Shown one piece after another: positions 1-10,290 of a stretch of 64,000 nt of DNA (positions are counted from its first letter, which is position 1; every line of letters begins with the position of its first letter). The translations under genes were made by a program, and so were the position numbers. Location: contig LR990057.1 of NCBI GenBank assembly GCA_905147135.1, positions 248,001 through 312,000 on the forward strand, in the 5' to 3' direction. This DNA is from Blastobasis lacticolella. Taxonomy: Eukaryota; Arthropoda; Insecta; Lepidoptera; Blastobasidae. The notes below the pieces were generated by a model. It worked only from the letters and a program-made list of their open reading frames with translations. It did not search any database and was not told the DNA's origin.

Positions 1-1129
1 TTTTAATTATTGTGAATTTGTCTGTATTTTGCTAATTCTAAGTAAATTGCTTAAACTAATAAAATATGTCCTCTCGACCTGTTGCCGTCTATTTAGTATG
101 TTATTTGCAATTATTTATTTATCGTATGGCTTTTAAGTTCCAATAATATACATGGATTTATTTTTCATATTTCTTTGTTTAATTTCTATACACTTACTCC
201 CACATATATTCGGTGAAATTTGTTTTACAGTTAGCTAGAAAGTAAATATTGTGGAAATATTATTTAGATCTAAATTTTATAACATACCAATTGAATAATT
301 GTAGCCAATCTTATCATTGCACATCGGAGTAAATCAATGTTGCACATGATAAAATAGGAATATTACAAATAATTGGGCAAACTTTGTCTTGTTGAGCGTA
401 CACAAAATTAGTTTTAATTTGTTTAGTAATCCCAGTTTTCATTTTATGTTCATACTTTAAAACCATACCTGGCCATGACAAATCCACATTAAATGTGGGT
501 ATTGTACTTTATTGTATGATAGAAACACTTTCAGCTTCCAATTACCTGCACTACAATGTGATGTTTACTTAAACTACTGTTTTGTTTTTATAAGCCATGG
601 GTATCGATTTTTTACTACAATGCCCTATGATTGCAAACTGAATTGATTAAAACTTTTTGCAATAATAGTTTCATTTAAAAAATATTTATGTGTGATGGAC
701 GAGTGGCGAGAGTGTCCAGTTTGTGATTGTCCAAACCAGGTTTAAATTTTGACTTGCGTCCCAGTTGCTATCAACTGTTAGCAGCCCCTTTGGGTGCACT
801 GTTGAATGAATAATCTATAAAAACAACAATAGGTTTGCCCTCTACCACTTTGAATATTAGATAAAATAGGCAAAATATTGCCATGCCGGCCAATGGTATA
901 GGTACTTTATGTTGCTAATTTGTATTAATGCAATTTAAAAATGCATGCCACACAATAAATAAAATTTCTCTTTATATATTTACCTACGTCGTAATTCTAG
1001 GAAGTATTTGACAGTGACACTATGGCGTAATACTTAATAATTAATTAGGTGCTTTTATGAAGGCACCCTAGTCACTTGCATAACTTCATAGTGATAAATT
1101 GTGTGAACACAATATTGTAATCTGGTGTA
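1..1129. other. AT-rich non-coding sequence, probably intron of the ALT gene
   Basis: No open reading frame of note, RNA gene or recognisable repeat was seen. Since the first visible ALT exon starts in mid-protein, this stretch is probably intron and the N-terminal exon lies outside the window. Confidence 0.5.
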
Positions 1130-1929
1130 GTAGAGGAAGGTGGCCTAGAACGGGTAAGTTTCGCGCGAGGATAAAAAAATCCAGAAATGTGGTCAATATC
1201 TTAGCTTGATTTAGTTCATAAGATTGGATGTTTATTAAACTTGATAATAAAACACTATTTTAAAGCATTTTCTATAAAATATTTTCTAGGAAAAAATACT
1301 TTACCTACCGACTATAGTTTATCATTTCGACTGTAGACATTTAACATTTTGTTTACTGTTAAAATGCAAACTTAAAAACCTCAACCACCTAACAAAATCA
1401 ACCTTTCTATTGATGTAATATTAATAGCTACAGGAGTTGAAGATCAAAATACCTATACTCCTTTGAGGTATTTTAACAATATAGATTGAAATAACAAGTT
1501 CTTTATGTGATCCATTTTGTATAAAATGTTTCATACAAAACCATACCCGTTTTGCCCAATAGCACATATTATTTTTGTAAAGTAATTAAATACTTCAAAA
1601 TGAAAGGTAATCCGAATAACTCTTTGTCTTAATTTCAAGATAGATAGCGCTAAAATATAAGCGCAATATTAACAATATGCTAATTAAAAGGGTTTTTGAC
1701 TAATCAAGGAACACATATCTTAATATTTTTTAAGAAAAGCACTAAAATACTTTCGTTAAACATACGTCCGCCATTAAGCGGCTCTGGTGCCCGAGCAAAA
1801 TGTATCGAAACTCGTCATCATTCGGCTACTCTCGGAACATGCACCCGTCGGCACTACTTATTGTCATGGCAGCGTACGAGTGCTCACCCGCTTTAGGCGC
1901 GCCACCCGTTTTAGGCCACCTTCCCCTAC
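1130..1929. mobile_element. 800-bp inverted-terminal-repeat element, non-autonomous (copy 1)
   Basis: The ends are inverted repeats of about 25 bp: 1130-1154 reads gtagaggaaggtggcctaga then acggg, and 1905-1929 is its reverse complement apart from two positions. The interior is AT-rich with no coding capacity and carries the motif cccgttttgccc near 1547. The last 200 bp (about 1720-1929) and an inner block (about 1285-1700) recur at 4070-4688. No clear target-site duplication was found, so the superfamily cannot be assigned. It is most simply a MITE-like DNA transposon. Confidence 0.6.
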
Positions 1930-1934
1930 AACAT

Positions 1935-2095
1935 GGAGTTCTTCAAGAAAGGGGTTAAAATGTGTTTACGGGGTCGGCAACGCGTGGGTGATGCCTCTGG
2001 TATTGCAAACGTCCATAGGCTGCGGTGACTGCTTACCATCAGGCAGGCCGTAAGCTTGTTTGCCACCTTGGTGGTATAAAAAAAAAGATTATTTT
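1935..2095 (+). mobile_element. Retroposon 3' tail fragment (lepidopteran SINE/LINE type) with A-run
   Basis: The segment carries a stretch reading cttaccatcaggcaggccgt followed by a gtttgccaccttggtggtat block and a run of A at 2079-2088. This layout is typical of the 3' ends of very common lepidopteran retroposons. Diverged relatives of the same tail appear at 25419-25475 and 27630-27715. It directly abuts the inverted-repeat element that ends at 1929. Confidence 0.45.
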
Positions 2096-2219
2096 TGTTA
2101 AATTTAGAACGTAACTTTAATGCCAGCATACCTACTTCGGAAAACATGCTAAATTACATCTTACCTACCTACTATTTTATGATTAAGAAAAAAAAGTTAA
2201 GGTATTAAGCATTAAATTA

Positions 2220-2500
2220 ACACGAGGGCCCGGGGTCCACCTTGACAATCTAGGATTTGGCAGATCCGACAATTACAGTGGAGGGACTGCCATCAGACCT
2301 CCGTGGCCCAGCTCCCAGGGGAAACTAACCAGATTGGATCATGATTACACATTCTTTCGTATTCAGCACGATGTTTTCCCTCACCGGAAGAGCATCGGTT
2401 AGCATTCAAGTAATGTACGTAACTCAGAGAAGAGTCATTGGTACATGGCCGCAGTGGGATTCGAATCCGGTACCTCTCTAATTGTTCAATCCGATTGCCA
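2220..2500 (-). mobile_element. tRNA-derived SINE fragment, antisense
   Basis: On the minus strand a polymerase III B-box-like stretch (ggattcgaatcccactgc) lies at about 2450-2470. The neighbouring sequence (ggtacatggcc, aagagcatcggttagcattc) recurs at 54975-55060, and part of the same family recurs at 38195-38280. The A-box half seen in the other two copies is missing or diverged here, so this copy is truncated. Confidence 0.45.
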
Positions 2501-3577
2501 ATTGAATTAGCTAAAATCTAGTTGTCCGTCCCCACGAGATAATTCGATTACTAATTTAGACAGTGCCCAGTGTACACGACACATCGGATTGTAAATCAGA
2601 TTGCCGTTATTGGTTTGATTGCAAAATATCTAGTCACGATTGCACGTAAAATTGTGTCGTGTGGTTGCCCTTTAAAATATGGGACTATTAGCTGTTTCTT
2701 ACACGTCAACAACTCATCCATGACTCCTAGGATTCTTTTTTAATACCTACTTAAATAAAAATTTATTTCATGAATACTGTAAAAACCTAACAACTGCACT
2801 TGTATAATTCCATTTATGCTCTTGTAGTGTACATTAGTAAGAAATAGCATTGACGGGTCTGGTCACCTGAGACTGCAGGCGACTGCACGACTGTTCACCA
2901 ACCATTATTAACCAAACTAAATGCCTATGTTCTCTCCGCTGCCCGATCTTCTACTAGGTAGCCGAGCAAGTGAAGCCAGTGCATTGCTTGCTTAGGATTA
3001 GGATTTAGAATATTAGATTCCACCCAAATAGTAGAAGGATTAAACACGCCAAGGTTACCTTACCAGGTCTGATGCTGTCAGATGTTTTCGGCTCACAGTC
3101 TACGCCTGTATAAGTGCATAGTGCTACGGCTAAAAAAACCTACGGTATTGTTTGGTACCGCTTTCAACGGCCTCTGCTGACTGGTACCATCACGTCGTTT
3201 CACTGCTCATTTGGTGCTTACTTATGTTATTATAGAGGTATATATATATATACTTAAAGTCTGTTTAGGCAGAGTTGATGAAAATGGGTTTCTAATCTTA
3301 AATTGCTGACCGCTTGACGAATGAACAACTTGTATTAGTTAAGTTTCCATTTTACACACACATAAATTCCTCAAGCATTACAGACTCCTACCACTAACTA
3401 CCACACTACTCGCCCGTAAACTACGTAATCTGGTAATATGAAAATGTTGAGTTACTCGTGTCACGTCGAAGACGCGGTGGTCGTTGATAAATAACTCGAA
3501 TAGAATCATTTACTTATTAATTTAATTTTACAGCTTTTGATGTGTTGCACTGTGCTTTTGACGACTTGCGATTCCAG
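2501..3577. other. Intronic sequence without recognised features
   Basis: AT-rich sequence with a short (TA)n run near 3239-3251. An alternative splice acceptor exists at 3531-3533 (tttaattttacag) with an open in-frame extension into the exon at 3578, but the extra residues do not resemble aminotransferases. Confidence 0.4.
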
Positions 3578-3667
3578 GGCGCGTCGAAGCCGTTCAAGAA
3601 GGTGATCCGCGCCAACATCGGCGATGCGCACGCCATGGGACAGCCACCCATTACCTTCATCAGACAG
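3578..3667 (+). CDS. GPT/ALT: Alanine aminotransferase, exon A (first visible exon)
   Basis: Thirty codons spell the N-terminal signature of alanine aminotransferase ([20 protein letters not shown] and on to TFIRQ), with acceptor attccag before 3578 and donor gtgagc after 3667, both in phase 0. The enzyme is a PLP-dependent fold-type I aminotransferase that exchanges L-alanine plus 2-oxoglutarate with pyruvate plus L-glutamate. Family members start some 50 or more residues earlier, so at least one upstream exon is missing from the window. An alternative acceptor 44 bases upstream is open but would add residues unlike the family. Whether the product is cytosolic or mitochondrial cannot be told without the N-terminus. 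Confidence 0.88.
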
Positions 3668-3839
3668 GTGAGCTACACACGTCGGGCTTCACTGGCCTAA
3701 TTCTAGAGCATACTAGGACTAGAGATCTGCGCCGCGGTCAAGATGCTCGGCGGCGGCGGCGCGCTGGTAAACGTACTCGGTGCGGCGCGGCGTCGCCGGC
3801 GTGGGATTGTTTTTTACTTGTGATTATATAGCAAGGAAA

Positions 3840-4688
3840 AAAATTCTTGCAATTAAATTAGTACTTAAATCAAACTAATTATGAGCAATGTTAATAATTT
3901 TAAAGCATTTTCTTTCAAGTATTGTATAAATGGAAGAAATAAGAAACCTCTAAAAAAACCTGTTTTGCCCGCATATGAGCCTAAAACGGGTATCTGATTA
4001 GGGCAAAACGGGTAGATGTCATAATTTTTAGTAAAAGTAAATCAGACTTAAAATCTAACAACTAGGAAAAAACACTTTACCTACCGACTATAGTTTATCA
4101 TTTCGACGACGACTGTAAGCATTTAACATTTTATTAACTGTTAAAATGCAAACTTAAAAACCTGAACCACCTAATATAATCAACCTTTCTATTGATGTAA
4201 TATCTATATATAATAATATCTCCTTTAAGGTATTTCCACAATATAGATTGAAATAACAAGTTCTTCATGTGATCCATTTTGTATTAAATTTTTCATACAA
4301 AACCATACCCGTTTTGCCCCTACCCGTTTTTGCCCAATAGCACATATTTTTGTAAAGTAATCAAAGGTAATCCGATATAACTCTTTGTCTTAATTTAAAA
4401 ATAGATAGCGCTTAAATATAAGCGCAATATTAACAATGTGCTAATTATAAAGGTTTTCGACTAATCAAGGAACACATATATTATATTTTTTAAGAAAAGC
4501 ACTATGAAACTTTCGTTAAACATACGTCCGCCATTAAGCGGCTCCGGTGCCCGAGCAAAACGGATCGAAACTCGTAATCATTCGGCTACTCTCGGAACAT
4601 GCACCCGTCGGCACTACTTATTGACATGGCAGCGTACGAGCGCTCAACCGTTTTAGGCGGGCTATCCGTTTTAGGCCACCTTCCCCTA
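3840..4688. mobile_element. Partial second copy of the 1130-1929 inverted-terminal-repeat element
   Basis: Positions 4070-4688 follow 1280-1929 closely, ending with the same terminal motif (ttttaggccaccttccccta). It carries extra cccgttttgccc-type motifs near 3961-4016 and 4309-4334. The left terminal inverted repeat is not recognisable, so this end is diverged or deleted. The right end sits exactly where the antisense LINE sequence begins at about 4689, suggesting insertion next to or into that LINE. Confidence 0.55.
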
Positions 4689-6160
4689 TGCTTTAAAAAT
4701 AACGTAATTTTTACTGCATTACTACACCGCGCAAATCTACGGGCCAACATGTTGCACCGGGCAGACAGCGCCCTGCGCTCCCTCTCAATATCGTCACAAT
4801 CGGATAAATCCTCAGCAACCCAGTGACCCAGGTACTTAACGCGTTGAACTCTATGTAGGGGAGTGCCTCCAAGACAAATTCGCGGAGTGTTTGAGTACGA
4901 TTTCAAGCCTGACTTAAACACCATAAACTCGCTTTTCATCGCGTTGTACCTGAGTCCGTGGATTTCCGCATAGGTCTCACAAATTTTAAGCATTTTACGA
5001 AGAGCACTAATCGAAGGACTCAGCAACACCATATCGTCAGCGTAGCTAATGTTGTTAATACATACCTACACCATCCACGTGAGATCCGATTCTGGTGCTG
5101 CTGAGTTCCTCAATCAGCCTGTTCATACATATATAGGTTGAAGAGGCGTGGCGAGCTTATGCCCTCTTGCCTTACTCCACACTCTAACCCGTACTCCGCA
5201 GAGTGTACACCCACCCATCTGACACTATTTCTTTGCTTACTGTACCAGTATTTAAGCAAAGATATAACTCCGTCATCTACACTGGTGTCCACCTTCAACT
5301 TCTTCCATAGTAAATCATATGATGCCAAGTCAAATACAAAATACAAACAAAATACAAATATGTTTATTGAAAAAATCAAATGAATACACATTATGTTCAA
5401 ATGCTTTTGACATGTCCAAATAGCATGCATAGACAGGTGTTCTTCGAGCTGTATAGTATTGTACAGTTTGCTTGAGGCATAAGATAGCGCTCTCAGTAGA
5501 TAAACTAGGCCTAAAGCCGAATTGAGCGTCGTGTAGGTTAATGTTTCTATCTAAGTGCTTGCCAAGCAAACTGTTCAACACCTTAGCTATTATAGTAGCG
5601 AGTGAAATGGGCCTATAATTAGACAGGTCAGAAGAATCTCCCGTTTTGTTTTTAATAATGGGCACCACAGTAGTATACATCAGCTCATGCGATATGTGCC
5701 AGTGACTAATACATAGGCTGAAAAACATCGCAATAACTCGCGACAAATGTATACCCGCGTATTTCAGGTGTTCGATGCTAAGGCTGTCACATCCAGGAGA
5801 CTTTCCCCTGACCATTTTCCCTATAACAACCGCTACGTCGTTCGCGGAGACTCTAAAGCTGGTGACCCTGAATACATCAGCCCCAGCATCCCCCTCCTGA
5901 TCACGCCGGTCCAGCAACGACTGCACTTTAAACTGGCGCGGGAACGCACTGGCAATTTCGCTCGGTTCGTTACAACTCCGCGTTACGTTAAACCGCCGAC
6001 ATGCGACACTCACAGGGCGACCCGGCCCCTGATTCAATTTATTTGTTTCTTTCCAAAACTTACCAAATTGTTGATTAGAATGGTGTTTAGCGATGCTATC
6101 CATTTTAATCTGCTGTGCGTTGTTTTGACAACACTTTAATTTCCACCTCACCACCATTTC
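4689..6160 (-). pseudogene. Decayed LINE reverse transcriptase fragment (same clade as the 46-49 kb element)
   Basis: Three minus-strand blocks (6163-5403, 5329-5110, 5052-4690) read in order as a LINE reverse transcriptase: RGKSPGCDSLSIEHLKYA, NYRPISLATIIAKVLN, DAQFGFRPSLST, LDMSKAF, ECGVRQEGISS, SYADDMVLLSPS and YLGHW. The match along the 46253-48940 ORF is residue by residue, so both belong to one APE-type LINE clade. The open frame is broken by an insertion at 5336-5402 and by frame loss near 5052-5110. Both the endonuclease domain and the C-terminal 100 or so residues are absent. Confidence 0.85.
5336..5402. mobile_element. 67-bp insertion with TCAAAT target duplication inside LINE remnant
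   Basis: The LINE frame runs LDMSKAF up to this point and resumes with DLASYDLLW after it. Between them lie 61 bp plus one copy of TCAAAT, which occurs at 5330-5335 and 5397-5402. On the minus strand the insert ends in a repetitive tail (tttgtattttgtttgtattt), which fits a very short 5'-truncated retroposon. Confidence 0.6.
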
Positions 6161-6179
6161 CACATCACCACTTTAAGAC

Positions 6180-6470
6180 TTTAAGACAGGCATTTGACCG
6201 CCATCTCACCTGTTGGTAAGTGACGATGCGGCCGAAGATGAAGCATGCCCGTCTTGGAACAGCCTATTCACTCTAGCCTTGAAGGCATCCAGATTATATT
6301 GATCAAGGAACACACTCGCAGGCAACGCGTTCCATTCCTTAGCCATACGCATTATAGAGGTCGAGCCAAAACGACTCGTGCGGATAGCTGGAATATCCAC
6401 GACATAAGGGTGAAGCGCTCGCCCGGATCGCGTCTCCCGATGGCGGAAAGGGGCCGGAAGCCCGGGGGCG
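6180..6470 (-). mobile_element. LINE ORF2 C-terminal fragment
   Basis: The minus strand encodes AKEWNALPASVFLDQYNLDA followed by FKARVNRLF, a typical C-terminus of a LINE reverse-transcriptase protein, then about 90 bp of trailing sequence. The same segment recurs at 28085-28390, and a short plus-strand piece (YNLDAFKA) is at 9428-9460. Confidence 0.65.
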
Positions 6471-6609
6471 GGAAGTCCGGAGTGTACAACTTCATCCTTG
6501 ATATTCGTTCGCCCATAGTATTATCTTTTGAGTAGGTGTGTCTCTATCGTTTTGTTATCTTTATCGCATTGGAGGCCATCCACAATACCACGGATTTGAT
6601 TGATCTTGA

Positions 6610-6924
6610 GTTAGTATGAGAAAATTAAAGAAATCAGACCAAATAATTCGTGTAGTTTTGAAAGTTGGTACAGCTATTCCTAAAGGTGTCCAGATGAATA
6701 TACTAAAAGTCCCCGGTGGTGGGACCAGAGCCCAGAGGGGGGGAGGGGGGGAAAGGTCTCTTTTTCAACTTATTTTATTTTAACTCCAAAACTGTTTGAA
6801 ATATCTCTTTAGTGACTTCTACATTAATTATCTACATTAAATTTCCTATAAGTTATGTCTGAATATTTTTACTCTACGATTAATACTTTAGGAGATACAG
6901 AGTGTTGAAGGTGATAAAAATAAG
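6610..6924 (+). repeat. Left long terminal inverted repeat of the nuclease/CXC element
   Basis: Inverted counterpart of 8214-8534. It includes the aatcagaccaaataattcgt block and the ggagatacagagtgttgaag block, with only scattered mismatches and small length changes around the G-run. Confidence 0.8.
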
Positions 6925-6997
6925 AAACAGGTACTTTACTTATAACAATTTTAATTCTGGAAAATTATAGAAACTTTTGCACGCGTTTGCCGACTTA

Positions 6998-8203
6998 TCA
7001 ATCAAATTGTGTTTCATCTTCGTCATCTTTATCATTAACATCGGTGGGGACTCCGTTAGTACAAGCCCCCAGGCAGCCATTACAGATAAGACTACACTTA
7101 ATGCCAGTTTTTCGGCAACTGCATTTTCCAGGACTACCACTTTTGCATCGGCAAAAAATTGATTTTAACAACGCTTCAGGAGCAGGAGGATCCAAGGTCG
7201 TGATTGGTTCTAAGTTTCCATCGACTCCTCGCTTCCAACCCCATATTTCAGGAGGCAGTTGGTTCCCAAGCCACTCTTGTACTTGATGGAATACTCTGTA
7301 AGAGTGATATTTTGCTGACCCTTTGGTAGGGGGGAGGGAAGAAAGATCTGGTTTGGGCTTGGTACAAGATTTCAGAAAAACTGTGAATCGATATCTGTTA
7401 ATCTCAGAATGAGTACAGGGCGCTCGGTATACTTCAAGAAACATTTTTTCTCCGGCTTGTGCTATAGCATCCGGAGTTGATGTTGGGTCATAAAACACAG
7501 TTGCTATTTCCTTTACTATTGGCTTTTGATCAAAAAGCTTGATAATTGATGTTTTGCCCTTCCTGTAAATAGCTGAAGTTGTATCACACCCACTGAAACT
7601 ATGCAGAAAGAGAATAGAACAACAAAATGAATGTTTTTGAAGTTCTTGGGAGGAAAATATTTTGGTTTCCACTTTCCCTCTAACTGGTTTGACAAAAAAA
7701 AATTCTTTTTCTGGAGGAGTAAGAGCCATCAGAAGGACTAAAAGATCAACATCTTCTCCAACAACAGTGACCACAAGATTGTCTACAGTTTTATCAATTG
7801 CAGTGCGAATAATTGTGCAGTCAGCATCTCTCGCAGCTATTCGTGTTTCTATGTTGGCAGCGTGCATTTTTTCTGACAGTAGTTTGATCAGTTGAGACTT
7901 GCTTTATGTATTTGATAGAAAATGCTCTTGCTGAACAGTGACCTTCATCGAGAGATTGATGTTTATATCAACAGACGATTTCACCGCCCTCCTTCTTTGT
8001 TCAGATGTTTTTGTAATATTTTCTAAGTCATCATACCCATCAAACACTACGGTAGAATGTGGCCCGTAATGACATTTCACATAGTCTATGTACTGATCAC
8101 ATGTATCTGAGTAAGAGGCGCCCAATTGCCACTTGGTACGGTGCAAAAGAAAGCCACCATCAATAACCGTCTCAAATCTCAAGCCGTCAAAAATCTTCGT
8201 CAA
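6998..8203 (-). pseudogene. FEN1/XPG-like (PIN-fold) nuclease with CXC-type cysteine domain, one in-frame stop
   Basis: Two ORFs (8203-7904 and 7867-6998) lie in the same frame and are separated only by a TAA codon and 12 sense codons, giving about 401 codons with one nonsense mutation. Acidic motifs come in the order used by FEN1/XPG nucleases: VVFDGYDD, ARDADCTII, VVGEDVDLLVLL and SGCDTTSAIYRKGK. A C-terminal cysteine cluster (CRCKSGSPGKCSCRK, then CSLICNGC and CTN) resembles the tesmin/TSO1 CXC DNA-binding motif. Relatives of this domain pair occur as multi-copy genes in invertebrate genomes, from memory. The N-terminus has no ATG, so the gene may be truncated by the right terminal repeat. 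A DNA-processing role in transposition is only an inference. Confidence 0.7.
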
Positions 8204-8213
8204 AGTTTAACGA

Positions 8214-8534
8214 TTTTTATCACCTTTAACACTCTGTATCTCCTAAAGTATTGATCGTAGAGTAAAAATGTTCAGACATAACTTATAGAAAATTTAATGT
8301 AGTAAAATAATGTAGAAGTCACTAAAGAAATATCTTAAATCATTTTGGAGTTATAATAAAATAAGTTGAAAAAGATATCTTTCCCCCCCTCCCCCCCTTC
8401 CGGCTCTGGTCCCATCCCCGGGGACTTTTAGTATATTCATCTGGACATCTTAAAGAATAATTGTACCAACTTTCAAAACTACACGAATTATTTGGTCTGA
8501 TCAACGATTTTGATGCTAATTTTCTTATACTAAG
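8214..8534 (-). repeat. Right long terminal inverted repeat of the nuclease/CXC element
   Basis: Reverse complement of 6610-6924. Starts just upstream of the nuclease gene's 5' end, so in this orientation the arm would also hold any promoter for that gene. Confidence 0.8.
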
Positions 8535-8693
8535 TGTGTTGATGAGGGGCCTACTTTAGTTATAATTTTTTTACAGCCGTGAATGCGGATCGAACCGTTC
8601 ACTTAATTGTAAAGTACTACAATCTTATCTGATCCGGCGTCGGCGTCGCTGTTATTGACAACAAAATGTCATTTTAAAATGTCGACACTTACG

Positions 8694-8847
8694 AGCGCTC
8701 GTCAAATGGCTGCCCGCGGCTGAGAATGGAACTAAATTTGCCAGACAGCTCCATAACAACGCCCAAACGATATGTTGCTGTGAAGGTAGCTGTCTGACAA
8801 AATTAGTTCCATTCTAAGCCGCGAACAGAGTTATCTGGCGAGTGCTC
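8694..8847. mobile_element. Foldback element, ~150 bp
   Basis: An imperfect palindrome: gcggctgagaatggaactaa at 8716-8735 pairs with the ttagttccattctaagccgc block at 8803-8822. The match extends inward through ccagacagct/agctgtctg and outward through cgagcgctcg/cgagtgctc. Size and structure fit a small foldback MITE. Confidence 0.55.
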
Positions 8848-9239
8848 CAGTTCAGTTTTGTTTGACCATCGTGTCAGATACGTTTGTGGCACCGTACGTT
8901 AATTTGTCTCCGAGAGTTAAATACAACTAGATATGGTGTCACAAAATCGATTGAAGTGGAAAGCTTGGAGTAGACCCATGACCAGAAGTGGACGCCATAC
9001 TCCTACAGAAATGATTATGACGAGTGTACCTAATGTTCTACGAAATTAACGTGACTTAATTTTTTGTTTTTTCGCATCTGGTCATTTTTGCAATTCGGCA
9101 CTTGAACTTCTAGGTATCTATGTTGTTTGACTGTAACGGGAGCAACATCACTAAGGTTCGTGTGACGTATTGTGAAAATGAAGAGTTAAGAACTGGACGA
9201 GTTGCGCTAGCTGGACCAGTTTGAGCAGCTACTAATCCC
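8848..9239. other. Intronic sequence without recognised features
   Basis: No convincing coding region or repeat was identified. Confidence 0.35.
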
Positions 9240-9470
9240 GCATCCGCGGCTCCTAGGGAATTTATTGCTCAAAATAACAGGGTTTCTTCCGACGTACTCA
9301 AATGCCCCTACAATGCTGGCGGAAGACCCACCATATGGATGCAAATGCACAAAGTCGATCTGTTTGGACGACGTGGAAAAGCCTATGTCCAACAGTGGGC
9401 GCCCTATAATGGCGTTGACTCATCATCATTATAATCTGGACGCCTTCAAGGCTAGTGAATAAGGTGTTCC
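9240..9470 (+). mobile_element. LINE 3'-end fragments (RTE-like plus a C-terminal scrap)
   Basis: The block around 9376-9430 (cctatgtccaacagtgggcg then catcatcatt) matches the layout of the common RTE-type LINE 3' end also seen at 25240-25396. It is followed directly by YNLDAFKA, a scrap of the LINE C-terminus found at 6180-6470. Both are heavily decayed. Confidence 0.4.
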
Positions 9471-9591
9471 TAGACAGACATGCTCCATCTTCGGCCGCAA
9501 CGTTACTTACCACTGGCTAGACGAATGAAAAAAAAAATCTTTAAGCAATTTATTATAATGAACGCCTACTAAAATACCGTCCCATGCGCAG

Positions 9592-9686
9592 GTAGTAGCG
9601 TGCGTGACGTACCCGGAGCTGATGGAGCAGGGCGGCTTCCCGGACGATGTGAAGAAACGCGCCAAGGAGTTCCTGGCGCAATGCGG
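9592..9686 (+). CDS. GPT/ALT: Alanine aminotransferase, exon B
   Basis: The sequence reads VVACVTYPELMEQGGFPDDV then KKRAKEFLAQCG, between acceptor gcgcag and donor gtgagt. It follows the QV..C..P.LL block of ALT. It enters in phase 0 and leaves after two bases of a glycine codon, completed by the first base of the exon at 25002. Confidence 0.92.
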
Positions 9687-10002
9687 GTGAGTGGATTCTC
9701 GACGGTTCTGGCCATGGCCTGCCGCACAGTTGCCCGAGTTGGCTACTTTGTACGGTCCACAGCGAAATGATTTACGTATTACGTAAACAAACCAGTGCCG
9801 AAAAGAAAGTCATTCTTTTCGGCATATTTTATTTTTCATTTTTATTTTTTTTACTTAAGAAAAACCGCAATGATTACAATATAAAATAACACTAGCAGCA
9901 CAGAACCAATTACAGGTTTTCACCGATAAAATTTAATTAATTAATTAACTAAAAATTAAGCATTCTGAACAGTCTATAAGACTACAATTTCAGTTAGGCC
10001 GT

Positions 10003-10290
10003 GTGGTGTCCGGAAGGCCGTGTGGTGTCCGGCAGAGTAGAATAGCACCAACCCCTTACACTCGTGGGTGTCGTACAAGGCGACTTATGTTTTCGAGGCA
10101 AAAGATCAAGAGTCTCCGTAGGCTGGAAAATGGGCAGCAGCATTTTCCATTGTTGTATTTTAACACTGCGATCTCCAACCCGCCTGCCAAGCGTGGAGAT
10201 TATGGCAATAACCTCCCCTTTTGTGGGAGAGGCCCTAAGTCCTGCAGTGGACTGTTACGGGCTGTAATGATGATGACTCTTTCGGTATGG
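10003..10290 (+). mobile_element. Dispersed lepidopteran repeat, 3' retroposon-like
   Basis: Contains the blocks cgtgggtgtcgtacaaggcg, aacccgcctgccaagcgtgg and agtcctgcagtggactgtta followed by tgatgatgat. This order is familiar from high-copy repeats in moth genomes (recalled, not searched). It has no intact ORF. Confidence 0.4.

Larger units (their letters stand above)
6610..8534 (-). mobile_element. 1.9-kb element with ~320-bp terminal inverted repeats carrying a nuclease/CXC gene
   Basis: Positions 6610-6924 and 8214-8534 are inverted copies of each other over about 315 bp, beginning ttagtat(g/a)agaaaatta at the outer edge and ending with the cagagtgttgaaggtgataaaaa block inside. Each arm contains a G- or C-run near its middle (6734-6748, 8385-8398). 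The only gene between the arms is the interrupted minus-strand nuclease-like ORF at 6998-8203. No DDE transposase, reverse transcriptase or helicase is present, and no clear target-site duplication was found. The long arms argue for a DNA transposon or a transposon-captured gene. Confidence 0.75.

Noticed and set aside
3534..3577. Extension of exon A to the stronger acceptor at 3531-3533
   Set aside because: The added residues do not resemble any aminotransferase, whereas the shorter exon starts right at the conserved KPF block. It cannot be fully excluded without cDNA.
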